This document shows, piece after piece, positions 12,721-25,677 of a stretch of DNA of 64,000 nucleotides. The position numbers and the translations under genes are program-made. The number at the start of each line of letters is the position of its first letter. The stretch's first letter is position 1. Origin of the DNA: Amoeboaphelidium protococcarum (lineage: Eukaryota; Aphelidiomycota; Aphelidea); the NCBI GenBank assembly GCA_023515745.1, contig JALECJ010000258.1:2455164-2519163 (forward strand), read 5' to 3'. Under the pieces are notes generated by a model that searched no databases, had not been told where the DNA came from, and worked only from the letters and a program-made list of their open reading frames with translations.

Positions 12721-12793
12721 TGCTCGGTACAGGGATCGAACCTGGGACCTCAGCGTTATTAGCACTGCGCTCTACCGACTAAGCTAACCGAGA
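12721..12793 (-). tRNA. tRNA-Ile (AAT anticodon)
   Basis: Full cloverleaf on the minus strand: D-arm GCTT...GAGC, anticodon stem CAGTG/CGCTG with loop CTAATAA (AAT), T-arm CCAGG-TTCGATC-CCTGT, and a T-run after the 3' end. Acceptor pairs 2-7 are perfect, but position 1 is T opposite C72, and the outer T-stem pair is C-T. No intron. The same U1-C72 mismatch occurs in the tRNA-Thr of this window. Confidence 0.93.
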
Positions 12794-12934
12794 TAGTGAG
12801 AAATTAATCCCATTTTAATTGAAAATTTACCATTATTTTAGATATATACTGTATGCAAAGAGTTGACAAACAGCGATAACACGCGTCAGACACACTGTAA
12901 TTCATGAAATAAATCCCACTTGTCCGCTTAAGTC

Positions 12935-12982
12935 CTCTAGTTGTAATACTAATATAGTCTTCTAGTTGTGATACTAATATAC
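12935..12982. repeat. Tandem duplication, 2 x 24 bp
   Basis: Two adjacent near-identical units (CTCTAGTTGTAATACTAATA and CTTCTAGTTGTGATACTAAT at their starts) differ at three positions. They lie in the upstream region of the interrupted gene that follows. Confidence 0.7.
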
Positions 12983-13004
12983 TTTTGGAAGATTATTATC
13001 AAAC

Positions 13005-14493
13005 ATGATGGATTAGTTAGCGGATTATTTTCAACATCATCGGATCAATGAGTAATTTGTCGCCCACGGTTTGGCATTGTTACAAGATCATGCTGAAATT
13101 GTCGATGGAGCTCTTCAACTAACAGGTTACCATAATATGAATCGTGAAATGTGTCATGATTGTGTGTATATTCGCATTTGGGGTATAAATGGGCGAAATT
13201 GCTTCCCCCTTGATAATGATGGGATATCTCTTATGGCGGACGGGACGTTGAGCACATATGCCGGGCAATTAATCAATCCTTAAGCGATTGAACGCGCCTA
13301 TGCCCCGTATCTGCTGAATCCGGACTTGTGGTTGTGTGTGGTTCATTTAAATAGTTAATTTGACAAGGATGCTGCAGAACCAGTCTTGATAGCTTGATGT
13401 AAACATTTGTACATTAAATGATTGCTGCGATGTATCATCACGCGTCAACAGTCATGACGTGCAGTTTGATCAGCAACTTCCTTTTCCTGATGGTTTAGGC
13501 GGCTATTAAAATGTGTGGACGGCGCCTTAGTACTACAAGAATGGAACTAGCAAACTACTAATTAAGCTGGCAAAATGTAAGGGCGCCAAGCACGACAGAC
13601 ATCTTTTATATGATGGCTGCCAATAAGAAAAGTCCTGGACAAATCACTAGGCTGCGCACATATCCTACTATGAGCCGCGCCTAATGGAAAACCGGTCTAC
13701 GGCTGCAAACAATAGTGGCGTTGCACTTGTCCGAGTTGGAATTACTGTATCTAGTTTGATTCCCTTGGAAAAATGCATGCCAGCAAGAGACGCGGGATTA
13801 TGGACTATGAGAGTAAGAGTGCGTTTTATAAATACAATATAACCATTACATTATGTAGGAACTGCGCCACCACTTTGGCAGGCTAAACTTCACCCTCCTG
13901 GCAACCATATGGAACTAGTAGATCTTCCTGCTGGAATTACAAAATCTCGATCTCTGAAGCTGCTTAATGAGATTGTGGCTTAAAAAATAAAGCTGATCAA
14001 TCATGTTTGGCGATTAAACAGTGCTCGAGGATTAACTGAGTACAGAGATATGAGCAGATCCGACTTTGTTTAAGCTGATTGCAAATTACTGACCAATACT
14101 CAATCCAATGTATCTAGGGTGGACAGTCCAGTGCCAATAGAGATATAGCGATTAATCCCGTAAAAAGAATTAAGTTGATCAAACTCACCATCAAAGGTGG
14201 TGTAGCAGTACTGAGTGCCCGTCAGGAAATAATAAAACTGAAGAAGCCTAGTTGTAGCAGGAGCGAAAAATGATCAAGTGGGACGCGTAAAGAGCTGTCC
14301 AGGTGTGATGGGAACATTGGATTTGCTGACTAATCAAACAGCAATTATTATGCTGTTGCCCGCTAGGGCGATACTCTGGTGATGCATCTTAAAACTGACT
14401 GCTTTACTTGGTACTTAATAGTTTGAAATTGTTGGAGCCAACAAGAGAGTTGATATTGAAAGCTAGTAGGACGATAGAAGGTTAATTGAGTGA
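13005..14493 (+). CDS. Unrecognised gene with interrupted reading frame
   Basis: ATG at 13005 opens a frame (MMDQLADYFQHHRINEQF) that reads well to TGA 13395. The frame one base on then continues (LDVNICTLNDCCDVSSRV) through about 14,180. Further coherent pieces follow in changing frames: KLTIKGGVAVLSARQEI, then VGRVKSCPGVMGTLDLL, then FEIVGANKRVDIESQQD, ending at TGA 14491. One shift may be an intron: GTAAGAG at about 13,810 to TATGTAG at about 13,860. The others sit at or near short homopolymers (AAAAA near 14,164 and 14,266, GGG near 14,368). Reading errors, a decaying pseudogene, or unrecognised introns could all explain this. No family recognised. Confidence 0.4.
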
Positions 14494-14815
14494 AAAAAGC
14501 GTTAGTTTTAAACTTCAGCGTAGCAATTTTTGTTTTTTTCCCAGTGAGTAGTGAACTATTTCTTATGCTCAGCTTTTAAACAAATTGTCGCCTTGCGATT
14601 GCATCTTATACTTTCGCGTGTTCTAACAAATATAAATCTGATATTGCTTCAACCATATTACGTCTTGGTGGAAACTTAAGCTTGATCGAAAGGCATTTCA
14701 AATTCTACCAGTACTTATCAAAAAGTAACTTGGTGGTCACAAAACTATATACATATAACAACTTTATTCATCCAGATATTCACACAATATACCAACTACC
14801 ATCAAACATTAAAGG
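14494..14815. other. Intergenic, convergent 3' ends
   Basis: About 320 bp between two convergent genes. AT-rich with T-runs (14528-14540). No structure recognised. Confidence 0.5.
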
Positions 14816-15844
14816 TCAGTTCAAAAAATGAACTATACCAGAGCTAGCATTCGCGTCAAAGACAAACGCATTCCTGATAGGACAATCCTTGCCTGACAAC
14901 AATCTCAGTAAATCCTGTGCCAAGATACCACCCAGAATTGCACCAGTTGTTGGTTCATCGCGTTCAACACTGTTCTTTATAGATAAAAGTAGATCCGCAT
15001 TAATGTAACTTTCAGGAAGATTCTTGGCCTTCACATACTATTCAATGAACTCTTTGCACTTGGACTCGTTTAAATCACACAAATTCGACGCGACATCATC
15101 AACACCTTGAACGTTTTAAAACAGAATCTGAAACGCGCAAAACAACGGCGACACGACGCGTGAAACCTTCTTGGCGGATAGAGGAACTGTCTGTGATGGT
15201 AATTAAAAGTTCAAGAGCTGCTCCAAAGATGGCCATTGTGTTGAATGATTCGTGTTCATTTGAACCGCCTCTTGATCCTGCTTTAGTTACTTGCTAGTCG
15301 TGTAGTATTGATGCTCTTTCGATCCCAAGTCATTTAGAATCCAGCCGTAATCACCCAGCGTGCAAGCAGAATACAAAGCTACATTCAACGGTCTGGTCAC
15401 ATTATCTAATCTCACCAACTAGGACCAATTGGTGGCACCGATCAAGACAATTACACTGAATTATGCGACAAATTAGGCATCATAAATTAAAGTGTCCGCG
15501 CCATCAGTGATAACATTGCACTTGACACGATGATTTAGCTCATTCAAGTAATCTTGCAGGTATTCAGCAATGAACTCATGCTTACGGTCCTAGCCATCAA
15601 CACCACTCAGAACAAAAGTACTTATGGACTACTCACAACCATCAATCTTCTACTAACTGAGCAAAGTAATAGACCCAACACCGGCTAGTGCCAGATTCTT
15701 CAGAGTTTCAATGGCCAAGTTGGACTTTAAATCACCACAGAGCAATGTGGAGGAGCTTCTCAATTTCTACTATCCACCGAGGCCCCACAATCTTATTTAT
15801 CGATCATACAGAGCTGCCTCATCAGCTGAAATCTAGTATTCCAT
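14816..15844 (-). CDS. SAE1: SUMO-activating enzyme subunit 1 (Aos1/SAE1)
   Basis: Pairs with UBA2 to adenylate SUMO in the nucleus. 342 aa, close to the human length. YDRQIRLWGLGGQQKLRSS at the N-terminus is the family hallmark (R-Q-I-R-L-W-G, with Gln written TAA). An adenylation fold follows, and the C-terminal motif DEPTTGAILGGILAQD is typical of E1 N-halves. TAA/TAG serve as Gln throughout. Start ATG 15844, stop TGA 14816, no intron. The catalytic-cysteine subunit is a separate gene not in this window. Confidence 0.94.
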
Positions 15845-16057
15845 CGTCATATTATCTTAGGAAGGATCTGGATTTGGGAAAAGTGCTCAATATGCACAGT
15901 ACAGTGTAATAAGCTTTAGGTAGAGAGAAGGCAAGACAAAGATTCGACGCGCTTTACGAACGGCGAGATCGTTTTCGTCGCGCTGTGTAAAAGAGAACTT
16001 CCTCTGACTTTCTGAAGCAAATAGGACATTTATAGAACCGAAATCTCATACACCGAT

Positions 16058-16635
16058 ATGCTTAATATTATTAAGTTACGTTCAACTTTGACTCTCCGCA
16101 ATTGCGGTTATAGTCGCTTCATGTGTAAGTTAACCATCTGATCAATAAGACTTGAGCCGGTCATATATTTTGTCAATGTAGCAAGTGTTAAAAAGTTTAC
16201 GCTTGAGCATGAGTGGATTAGCGTGGACAAGAGCGGAAAGATTGGAACTATTGGCATTACTGATTACGCGCAGAAAGCACTTGGAGATGTTGTGTTTGTT
16301 GAAGTTCCACCTGTTGGAAAGCAGTTAGAGTAGAAGAACGTCCTGGGAGCGGTCGAGTCTGTGAAGGCAGCCAGCGACATTTACACCCCAGTCTCTGGCA
16401 AAGTGGTGGAGAGCAATACAGAGCTAGAGTCATCGCCGTCCATGATCAACAGCGATCCTGAAGGTGAAGGTAGGCTACTTTTTTTAGAACATATTTGGGC
16501 GAACATTCATTTCCATTTTCTCGCTAAGAATGTGTAGGTTGGATGGCAAAGGTGGAGTTGAGTGATCCATCGTAGCTTGATCAGTTGCTGGACGCAGACG
16601 CGTACAAGCAACATTGTGAGAGCTCTGAAGATTGA
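16058..16635 (+). CDS. GCSH: Glycine cleavage system H protein, mitochondrial
   Basis: Lipoyl carrier of the glycine decarboxylase complex in the mitochondrial matrix. Exons 16058-16124, 16182-16469 and 16538-16635 give 150 aa. Exon 1 supplies an Arg/Ser-rich presequence ([20 protein letters not shown]). Exon 2 has [29 protein letters not shown] and the lipoylation site [13 protein letters not shown] (Lys in ESVKA). Introns of 57 and 68 nt start GTAAGT and GTAGGC and end TGTAG; the second splits a Gly codon before WMAKVELS. The P, T and L subunits are not in the window. Confidence 0.94.
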
Positions 16636-16683
16636 AAGCGTTATAAGAGGATATAATAATGAATAAATATAATACATTATTGT

Positions 16684-18723
16684 TCATGTAAACATTTATA
16701 TGGCACTCTTGAGAGAACTTGCATTTAGTTCTTTCAATGCTTTCTGTTAAGACTAAGGATACATGACCTGAGACTGATCCATTAGAGTCTAATAGGCATA
16801 CATAACTTCATTCAAATTGTAAGTGGAGTAATCAGCAGTGTGACTGGTAATCAACTATGCAATTATTTTCACTTTTATCTCGTAATCCTTATATCTTGGT
16901 TCATTCACTAGCTGTAGTGCCAGATGAGAACTCAGATATTGCAATTCTGCATCCCCTTTCAAAGTCATTTATAACAGTGTTTCCACTTCTAATGATGCAG
17001 ACTCATAATCTTTCATTTAAACGTTATACCAACCTGTGAGTATCAATTTGATTAGCTATATTCTTTACTTGTCGAAGGGGAGAGCAATCACACGATTAAT
17101 CAAGTCATCAATGACACTGAGCCATTCATACGCCAAATGGCCACTACGCTCATTAATATCAGCTGTGCACTTGAACAAAATCTAGTCCACCACTCTCTAC
17201 ACTTCAAGTGAATATGATCCAAACTCAAAGCTATAAGATTACTTTGACTTGTTAATAGTAGATAGCTTTTAAAATATAGACTTGGCAGCTTTCACATCTT
17301 TACAGCAGATACTCGATAGATGATCTACTAAATACTCGATTCCATCGTTATCGAATTAGAGATGACTCAAATGTCGCTGCAGATCATTCACAAGCAAGTC
17401 AGCATAGTACAAAGTTTAAAGACGCACTATTCCACGTTCTAGCATAGTTGATATTTAGTATTTCAACGGCAACTATTAAAACTTGTCCAGTTACAAAAAC
17501 AGACTTTTATCAGCCAATTCAAACACATCCACGTCTTTAAACTCTACAAGATTCATATCATAGAGATAACTACCTATTAATCGCAAATCTTGATTCTACT
17601 CTCCAGCAAATTCCAAAGCAATGCTTGTACAATTAGTCACAAAGTCCACAATCAGACTTCTCCTTAATTGATTCTAAATGATCAATTCTTCTAAATTATT
17701 ACCAGTCTATACATTTTCTGCATCGATATCTTTCTGCAATTACAACTACTATTTAATCTAATCATATTCAACCCAGTCTTTATCACGAAAGATTAGAGGA
17801 GCATCTCGGTACGCATAAACTAGAAGCTGAGAAGAGTCTAAACTGCAAACCTCTGGCAGGTGATCGATAATAGATAGCAAATCATCAACAGAAATATCAC
17901 TTTTATGTCTAGTCAACAGTATGCAAATCGATTCAATCATCTAACGCTCAGCCATCCAACCGGCAATACTTTACAGTGATAATTGACTCCATTCAGCATA
18001 CAACTGAGTGAATGTATAATCGGACATTACCAGCTTAAATTCTGGCAATCTTAATAGACATTCCAAAGTTTACAATTTATCTAAACGGCGCAAAAGACAA
18101 AATCTCTACTAACAGAATGTCAATAATCTAAGCTCATCATTATCCGATTAATCTCTAATCAGAACAACTTTATCTAGTCGTGATTATAAGTCTGTATCAC
18201 CTTCAGAACAGCAGAGTTCATCCAACACATTGGTAAGACTGATTCCATAATTGTATAGATATAATTGGGATTCTACATTGCAGCATACAGTTGATATACA
18301 TTGCTAAATCTACCAATGAACATCTTGAATTCTATGCAACACTCTCTTGATCAAGTCAACGTCTTTAATCCAAGTATTCATCCACTAGTGTTTAAACACG
18401 AAATCCTAACTCAAACTGTACTATGTAGCAATACTCAGAGCCTCCTCATACTGACCGAGTTATAATTTACTTTGCACGATATTCAGCGGCGTAGTCTCAG
18501 TAATCGAAGTCAGTTTAAACTGACGACTCTCAACACTGACTATACGCTCAGGAAGTTGAGTGTCAAATATCTTGAATCCAGTGACAAGGTTCAAAATCTG
18601 TGCCAGTGGATAAAGCAATTATTAAGCCACAAAACTTTCATTTCGCCTCTTTTCAACTACAACAGTATTAATGATACTATGAATATTATCAATACGGTTA
18701 AAGACAAGAATCTCACCTTTCAT
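16684..18723 (-). CDS. Sec39-domain protein (NBAS/Dsl3), ER tethering complex
   Basis: Sec39/NBAS is the helical-rod subunit of the Dsl1/NRZ complex that captures Golgi-to-ER vesicles. The 679-aa product has the diagnostic block around residues 100-150 (TPLNIVQSKLQLGQYEEALS, then a QYSLSQDFVFKHQWMN region) and the later helical block SICILLTRHKSDISVDDLL typical of the domain. Yeast Sec39 (709 aa) has this half only; animal NBAS has it fused behind a beta-propeller. The propeller half here is encoded by the next gene upstream. ATG 18723 is the first in frame, though readable sequence without ATG extends about 120 nt further. No intron. Stop TGA 16684. Confidence 0.85.
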
Positions 18724-18934
18724 ACTGACTGGCGAATCGATTAATATTACGTAGAACTAAGACTGAATTTAATCAACCAGGACTGAAAGTAAAGATGGAG
18801 GGAACGCGAAAAATGCGCGCGAAAACTTAACGCGTTTCACCAAAGCATCATACGGTGTTTTGCGATGTAATTTCCACTGTGCGAAGATTAAAGGGAATGA
18901 AGACTAAGTAATTAAACATATCTGAAACTATATA

Positions 18935-20476
18935 TCACTAGTCCAGCTTCAGCTTTGATGCAGATTTCGAGAGACCACCTACAATGTTGCCTTGTGAGTC
19001 AGTTTTCACCTTGTGAACTATGGAACTCATTTCAAGCACTAACATCTCTGAGGGCTACGCGTCACTGTAATTTTCGATATTCACCACGTCGATCATTTGA
19101 TTTGAGGTAAATCGAAATTATTCTACAACTTCAAACGGATCGCCAGATTATTGTAATTTCAACACGACGACATGGCCACTATTAAACTGTAAAAGTATCT
19201 TCTGCTTGCTATACCACCTAGCATTGACGATACAACTGTCAACTTTACATAGGCTTTGCACTTGGTCAAGTTTAATACATTGCATTAAGGCATCATCTAG
19301 CTAATCACACTTCAAACTGGTATTATAGACTCGCAGAATTCCATCAGCAGAGAGTGTAAGTAAATATTAATTGCATTTACTATAATCGACACTGATTACA
19401 CAACTAGCATCACCAGAAACTTGGTCATTCGTCCTTAATCTAAACAAAGGTGTAAAGTTGAATGACTGAAGCCATGAACGTCTCAACTACATATCATCTT
19501 CATCACCATTAACTTTGCACAATGGCTGTAAGAATGGCTCTTTCATTATAGGCTTGAACACTTGAATATGATCTTTATGGCTAGTTCCAGCTACAACAAT
19601 CAATTGCTAATCCGATTCAGACTTAATTACACGTCCGCACATGACATTCGATAGAGAGGAGACATTGAATGAGTGGTGATAAGCTATATTCTTACCAGTG
19701 TCTGCCTATTGCCTAGAATACTTTTCAAATAACACAGAAGATTTACCATCCAATTACTCGGTTTATAGAGAATATAGATAGTAAAACTCTAATTTACCAG
19801 ACAGAGAACAAAGAATTAACTCATATCTATACCGCCGCGATTAATACAAAGATCTGCCATTAACATGAGGATCCATCCAGTCTATAAATACAATTAAACT
19901 GTCTCCATCAGAAGACGACTTGCTTTATTCTTGAGCATTTAGATCTGAATGCTAAAGATAAATTACCAGCTGTTACTGATCAACGTTGATGATATCGACA
20001 GTGCCATCGCAATAACTTATGGCGAGCAATTTGCCATCAAAAGACCATTTCATTCGACGCAACTCCAAAAAGTTACGCTGAGGTGAATGCACTTTAACTT
20101 CAAAACTCTGAGCACTATCTCTATCCCATATTAAGACATGATCATCCATCAACACTGCCACATGCTAACCATTAGGACTCGTAGCGACTTGCCATTGAGT
20201 TTTGATACACAGACTCTGCGCCGTCTACAAACTTATATCATACTATCGCGCTATATTCACCTCATCACCTTAAGTCTTCGTCTACTTTGTGCTAAGGCCA
20301 GTAAGATAATAAAGTAACAGCTATAGAGTTCGAAGTACAAGTCGAAACAACCATTAGAATCCAGAGACGGTGAGCTTTTGACTTTTGAGCTTACGGTTTA
20401 CCAACTTTTACAACCTGCCCAAACTATCATCTGGTCTCCATTCCGCTATTAATTCCTTATTGAATAATTGGGCCAT
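18935..20476 (-). CDS. NBAS N-terminal beta-propeller protein (separate gene)
   Basis: 513 aa resembling the N-terminal WD-like half of animal NBAS: MAQLFNKELIAEWRPDD at the start, VATSPNGQHVAVLMDDHVLI, then RRMKWSFDGKLLAISYCDGT, and a late blade LTLSADGILRVYN. It ends at TGA 18935 after SKSASKLKLDQ. About 210 bp with CG-rich, promoter-like sequence (around 18,800-18,850) separate it from the Sec39 gene on the same strand. Expected role: the vesicle-tether partner of Sec39. Alternatively both are one gene joined by a roughly 225-nt intron (GTAGGT near 18,985 to an acceptor near 18,760), which would keep frame but be unusually long here. Confidence 0.78.
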
Positions 20477-20993
20477 ATCGGTAGTATTATAATAAAGCTT
20501 GACTTTAAATCGGTATAATGAGTACTGATAACGTTCTTACCACACTCTGTAGAGACAAAGATGAACGCGATTCACGAAATCTATCGTTTTTCGGTCGCTT
20601 TGGTTTAAAGGCCAAAGTGGCGATCCCAGATTTTTTCTATTCATCATCAACAAGAAAACGTGTAAAAAGTATTAATCAAGAACTGTTGTAATTTACGGTC
20701 AATTACATAGCACTTCTTGATAAAAGTCAAATTCCTATATGATTACACATATAACCCCAGCTCTTCGATTTCTCCCACCCACTTGATCTCAGGATCTTGT
20801 GGTCCAACGCAATCAAATTGGGAAGATGAGAAATGGTTTGTATGATAGGACGCATTTGAGTTAGCTTTTTTATTAATATTGACAAAAAAATTTCTATTTT
20901 CTTTATCATCATCATCCCTTTAGCTTGGTATAACTAAGGATATAATCTACGCGGTGCAGACACGATTGAAAGACGCGTCAGAATATCATGACT
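20477..20993. other. Intergenic with an unexplained minus-strand open frame
   Basis: On the minus strand a frame without TGA runs from about 20,985 to 20,655 and contains coding-like text (DCVGPQDPEIKWVGEIEELG, then SYRNLTFIKKCYVIDRKL). It has no ATG near its start and overlaps the 3' side of the SNARE-like gene. It could be a 3' exon of an unseen gene or chance. The right edge of the window's NBAS-like gene promoter also lies here. Confidence 0.3.
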
Positions 20994-21992
20994 TCATCGA
21001 GCTAAAGCAAGGGCCGTGATGATACATGCCAGTACTATAATTCCTAGAATAAAAGCTGTGAGCTAATATCTCTGAGTATACCAAGGACGACGCCAAGACT
21101 TGGTGGACTCTTCATCTGAGCATGTGATATCACGAACAGATTCAAGCTTGTGCAACGTGATTCTCTGGTTAGTCATCATTCGGTTAAGACGCTTCACCAA
21201 CGGCTAAATGTCGTTTGAATGATGGCTTACAGAAACAATAGACTCGGCCTTTTCTTTATTCACCAAGGTAACAGCTGACTGGCTGTTATGATCAGCTTAA
21301 ATGCCATGTGAAATTGCTTAATCTTACTGCATTTACTTAATATCCTGATGGTGGGAACTCTTTTCAACGATTTACCTCTGCTACATTTTCTGTCTCCTCT
21401 ACTCTTTTCTCTCATCTTCAGATAGTGGCAATTTGTGTTGGCGAATCTATTCAATAACTTTCAATCTTAAATGTTGAAATCGCTCGCATTACTCTTTAAA
21501 TTGCTTTGACAGTTTTAGCTCTTACTTCTTCATATCAATCAGCTGAGGATCAATATCACGTATTATCGCAAGTTAATCTTGGCTAAAGGTAATCTTTTGC
21601 TGCCCGCTGCTTTTGAGATCAGTTAGCTAGACTTGATCATCATCAGATATGATTTCCATTGATATGCTCTCAAAATCAAGATTGTTCATGTCATCAATAC
21701 CAAGATCCAACTGAGCATCAGTCATTGCGGTGAGATCAATAACGCTGATACTCAAATCTTTAATATTAGCAACAGTATCAAGACACAGCTGGTTGACGGT
21801 ATGTCGCATTTATGTAGAGTCTATCTAATCAGCTGCTCCTGTAAAAATACCGAATCTTGGTAGATAAGCCTCAATTCTATCTATCTAAGGACGCAGTTTA
21901 CTCGTTATGTCATACTGTGTTTATCCAAATAGCTTTTACCATTTATCTCGGAATACTGAATCGGACTATTAAGTGAAATCTTGCTGTGCCAT
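20994..21992 (-). CDS. Tail-anchored SNARE-like coiled-coil protein
   Basis: 332 aa. N-terminal helical region, a Gln-rich middle (many TAA/TAG codons), a heptad-patterned stretch (SNDIQPLVKRLNRMMTNQRI, then HKLESVRDI) and a single C-terminal membrane helix (LTAFILGIIVLACIITALAL) ending ALAR. That order fits a Q-type SNARE: helical N-domain, SNARE motif, tail anchor. The central layer could be the Q in MMTNQR, but I cannot assign Qa, Qb or Qc. It probably sits on an endomembrane. Start ATG 21992, stop TGA 20994, no intron. Confidence 0.6.
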
Positions 21993-22244
21993 ACTGACTT
22001 TACACTAGTTATTAAGTGCTTTAGAAAGTTTAAAAGCTACTGAAAGAAGTTGAAACAGAGATTGTTTGATCTCGGCAGTGATGATAAAAATATCCCACTT
22101 TAGAAGACTGCGGAACTTGTAATTGAAACTGTACTTAGACTACACTCTTTTAAAGTAATTTATTATCCTTATTTTCAATTAGTCATAGACATGCGACCAT
22201 CAGTAGTCTTATGATTTGAATTGATTTCAGTAAATCGTAAAACA

Positions 22245-22854
22245 TTCAAATCCGTATCAGATATTGGGCGCAGTCAGCTTCATCCTTCGTGGCAACATAA
22301 TAGTTAACTCCCGCAAGATCAGAAATATCATAGATGATGAGCGGTTCTGAGTACAACTGCAACTTAAGTGGCGATAATTTGAAAGTCAATAAAATAAAAC
22401 GAAAGCTAAAGCAGTAATAAACTCAAACAGTAAAAGGTATTCCATTTCAATCAATCAGCTTCATATCCATCACTCAATAATACGCTTCAACTCCAGTGCT
22501 CTGGATAGTGACAATCGAGTTGTTCTCCACCAGTAAGACATTTGGGTCACTCTACAAGTAGATCACAGAGGCTGTGCCATTTTCTTTAGGCACATCATAC
22601 GCGTATCCCAAAAAGAAATCCGGCGTCGTGTAGTTGTTAATCACGTAACCACCAAACTTCAGAGTGATATTATATTAAGAGGATTCAATATACCCCCATT
22701 CAGTGGTGTTCTAAAATTACACGATATAAGAGCTGTTGACAGAATTCTACTTGATATCTTCTTCAGTCTATGTGCGCGGAGGATAACCAACCATTCCATA
22801 AACTGCAGACACTACGATCAGCAATAACATGCATAAAGACTTGATGTGAATCAT
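22245..22854 (-). CDS. Secreted hypothetical protein
   Basis: Starts MIHIKSLCMLLLIVVSAVYG, a clear signal peptide, followed by an N-glycosylation-rich mature part (NSS, NTT, NIT, NYT, NGT). The ATG frame meets TGA at 22474 (126 aa). The same frame holds two more TGAs within about 90 nt, then continues cleanly for 40-odd codons (QLYSEPLIIYDISDLAGVNY) to TGA 22245. An intron starting GTTGAA just before the first TGA and ending ...CACTTAAG would remove all three in frame. The two-exon model is therefore plausible but its donor is weak. No known family. Confidence 0.5.
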
Positions 22855-23191
22855 GTTCTAAATAAAATAATCAAAATCAATCAGATAAAAGTGGTTACAG
22901 TATAAAGAAAAGAATAAAGTGGTCACGAGATTAAAGGAGGAGCAATTCTGATTCAAAGAGTCAGTTGATTGATTGGTCCATTTGGGTTAGGCCGCATTTG
23001 ACTTTAACCAATTGAAGCACCTGTACCACACACAATGATTGATGTTGTGTCGAAAGTGAATTGAAGCTAATAATACATAAAATCAAAATAAAATGCAATA
23101 TGAGCATTTAGCTACTATAGTGAGTCATTAAACACTTTACAAATTTATTCAAACCACGATTCATACTTTAATTGCAATACTTGAGAGCAAA
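22855..23191. other. Intergenic
   Basis: About 340 bp between two minus-strand genes. AT-rich; no gene, RNA or repeat recognised. Confidence 0.5.
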
Positions 23192-23309
23192 TCAGTTGAT
23201 GGACATTACTTGATCTTGTTCAACCGAAGACACTTCATTGCGCGATTGCAATAAATGCATCAGCTTTATACCAATTTGATCATCGCTTTCACTCACACTT
23301 TCACCATTA

Positions 23310-23343
<34 letters not shown>

Positions 23344-23776
23344 TCGGAATGGTATAGCTGAAGCCGAGCAGAGATTCATACATGTGCGTGATAGTGGCCT
23401 AGTATTTCTCTTTCAATTCCTCAGCAGTCTTTTTCACAGTTTCAAGAGGAGTATCAGATTTAAACATCACTATGAACGACTGTTATTGATTAAATTCTTG
23501 ACTGTTTCCATCGTGTGGTGTATCCATCGCACCTGATTAAGATTACGTGTCAGCATCAGTGTCCGCTTAGAAAACAGAAGACTTCTTATCGGATGAGCTT
23601 AGCAATAATTCCTACTGACCATCTTGCTTATTACTACTAGTGGCGTACAAAGCTACACCGACTAATGCCAGCAGTATCAACAGCAAATACATTGCTCGGC
23701 GGGCTTGATAACCATTCGCCTATTTCAATTACTATCTGTCCAAAGGTTTATACCGAATCTGAGGCTTATTAATCAT
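23192..23776 (-). CDS. Membrane-anchored peptidase-inhibitor I9-like protein
   Basis: 194 aa. After about 28 residues comes one transmembrane helix (AMYLLLILLALVGVALYA), so the bulk should be luminal (type II). Residues about 92-135 resemble the inhibitor I9/subtilisin-propeptide fold: FIVMFKSDTPLETVKKTAEE, then ATITHMYESLLGFSYTIP. This recalls yeast proteinase B inhibitor 2 and subtilase propeptides. No protease domain follows. A poly-Ser run encoded by a GAT-repeat (on the plus strand) comes next. Start ATG 23776, stop TGA 23192, no intron. Role as a protease inhibitor is inferred. Confidence 0.6.
23307..23343. repeat. GAT trinucleotide microsatellite (poly-Ser in the gene)
   Basis: About eleven to twelve perfect ATG/GAT units on the plus strand, read as TCA/TCT-type Ser codons in the minus-strand inhibitor gene. 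Likely length-variable. Confidence 0.9.
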
Positions 23777-23985
23777 TATTATTCGTTGTACAATAACAAT
23801 ACGTCAAAGATTTAAATACTGATAGTAATTGCTTGTTTAGCGATTTTAATAACGTTGATTAAAGCCAAGGAAGAGAGAAATTCGAAGGCTCTGATTCGCT
23901 CGCCGAAAGGCTTTAAAGATCGTGTCTTTAACAATCGCTATAACGTCTCATCATTGCTGCAATCGACATACATATTGGGAGCGAT

Positions 23986-25126
<1,141 letters not shown>

Positions 25127-25677
25127 CTCCGTGGTTTATCGAAAAGCGCGCATACTTTCGTAGTGACTTGAACATTGTAGTAGATTGAAGTTTATTGGAA
25201 CAGGTGCGTTCGAACAGTAGATTACGTTAAGAAATTTTTTTATCAAGTTACAGTACTGCAGTAAGTAAATTACTACGCACTACTATTATCATAATATTTA
25301 AATGGTATAGATGAATGCTGCTTAACGCATTTTACTCAAATATTTATCAACAGCAGTATGATAAGCTGACGTTTCTTACTTTTATTATATTTGTAGAAAT
25401 ATATCAATGAAGTGAAACAAAGAATATCAATTGTAAAGGCCGCGTGGCTGATGTCTATCATTCAGGGATCAAAAACTTTCCCCCTTCGGTTCAGCGACAG
25501 ACGTTCTGGACATCACTTCCAACAATTTGTAACATTGGCAGGAGTTGAGTCTTTTGTACTCGGCTAAAATACGGGAAAATCTGAGTCCAGAGGTAAAGAG
25601 TACAAAGGACAGGAGGAGTTGGCTGGATTCAACGGAAACGGCTAGCGTATGGAATGAAGCGCTGCTAGAGATTCACG
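25127..25677. other. Intergenic, convergent 3' ends
   Basis: About 550 bp between the sirtuin and the minus-strand kinase gene. No gene recognised on either strand. Confidence 0.5.

Noticed and set aside
23307-23343. GAT repeat as a regulatory element
   Set aside because: It lies inside the inhibitor-like coding region as a Ser run and needs no other explanation.
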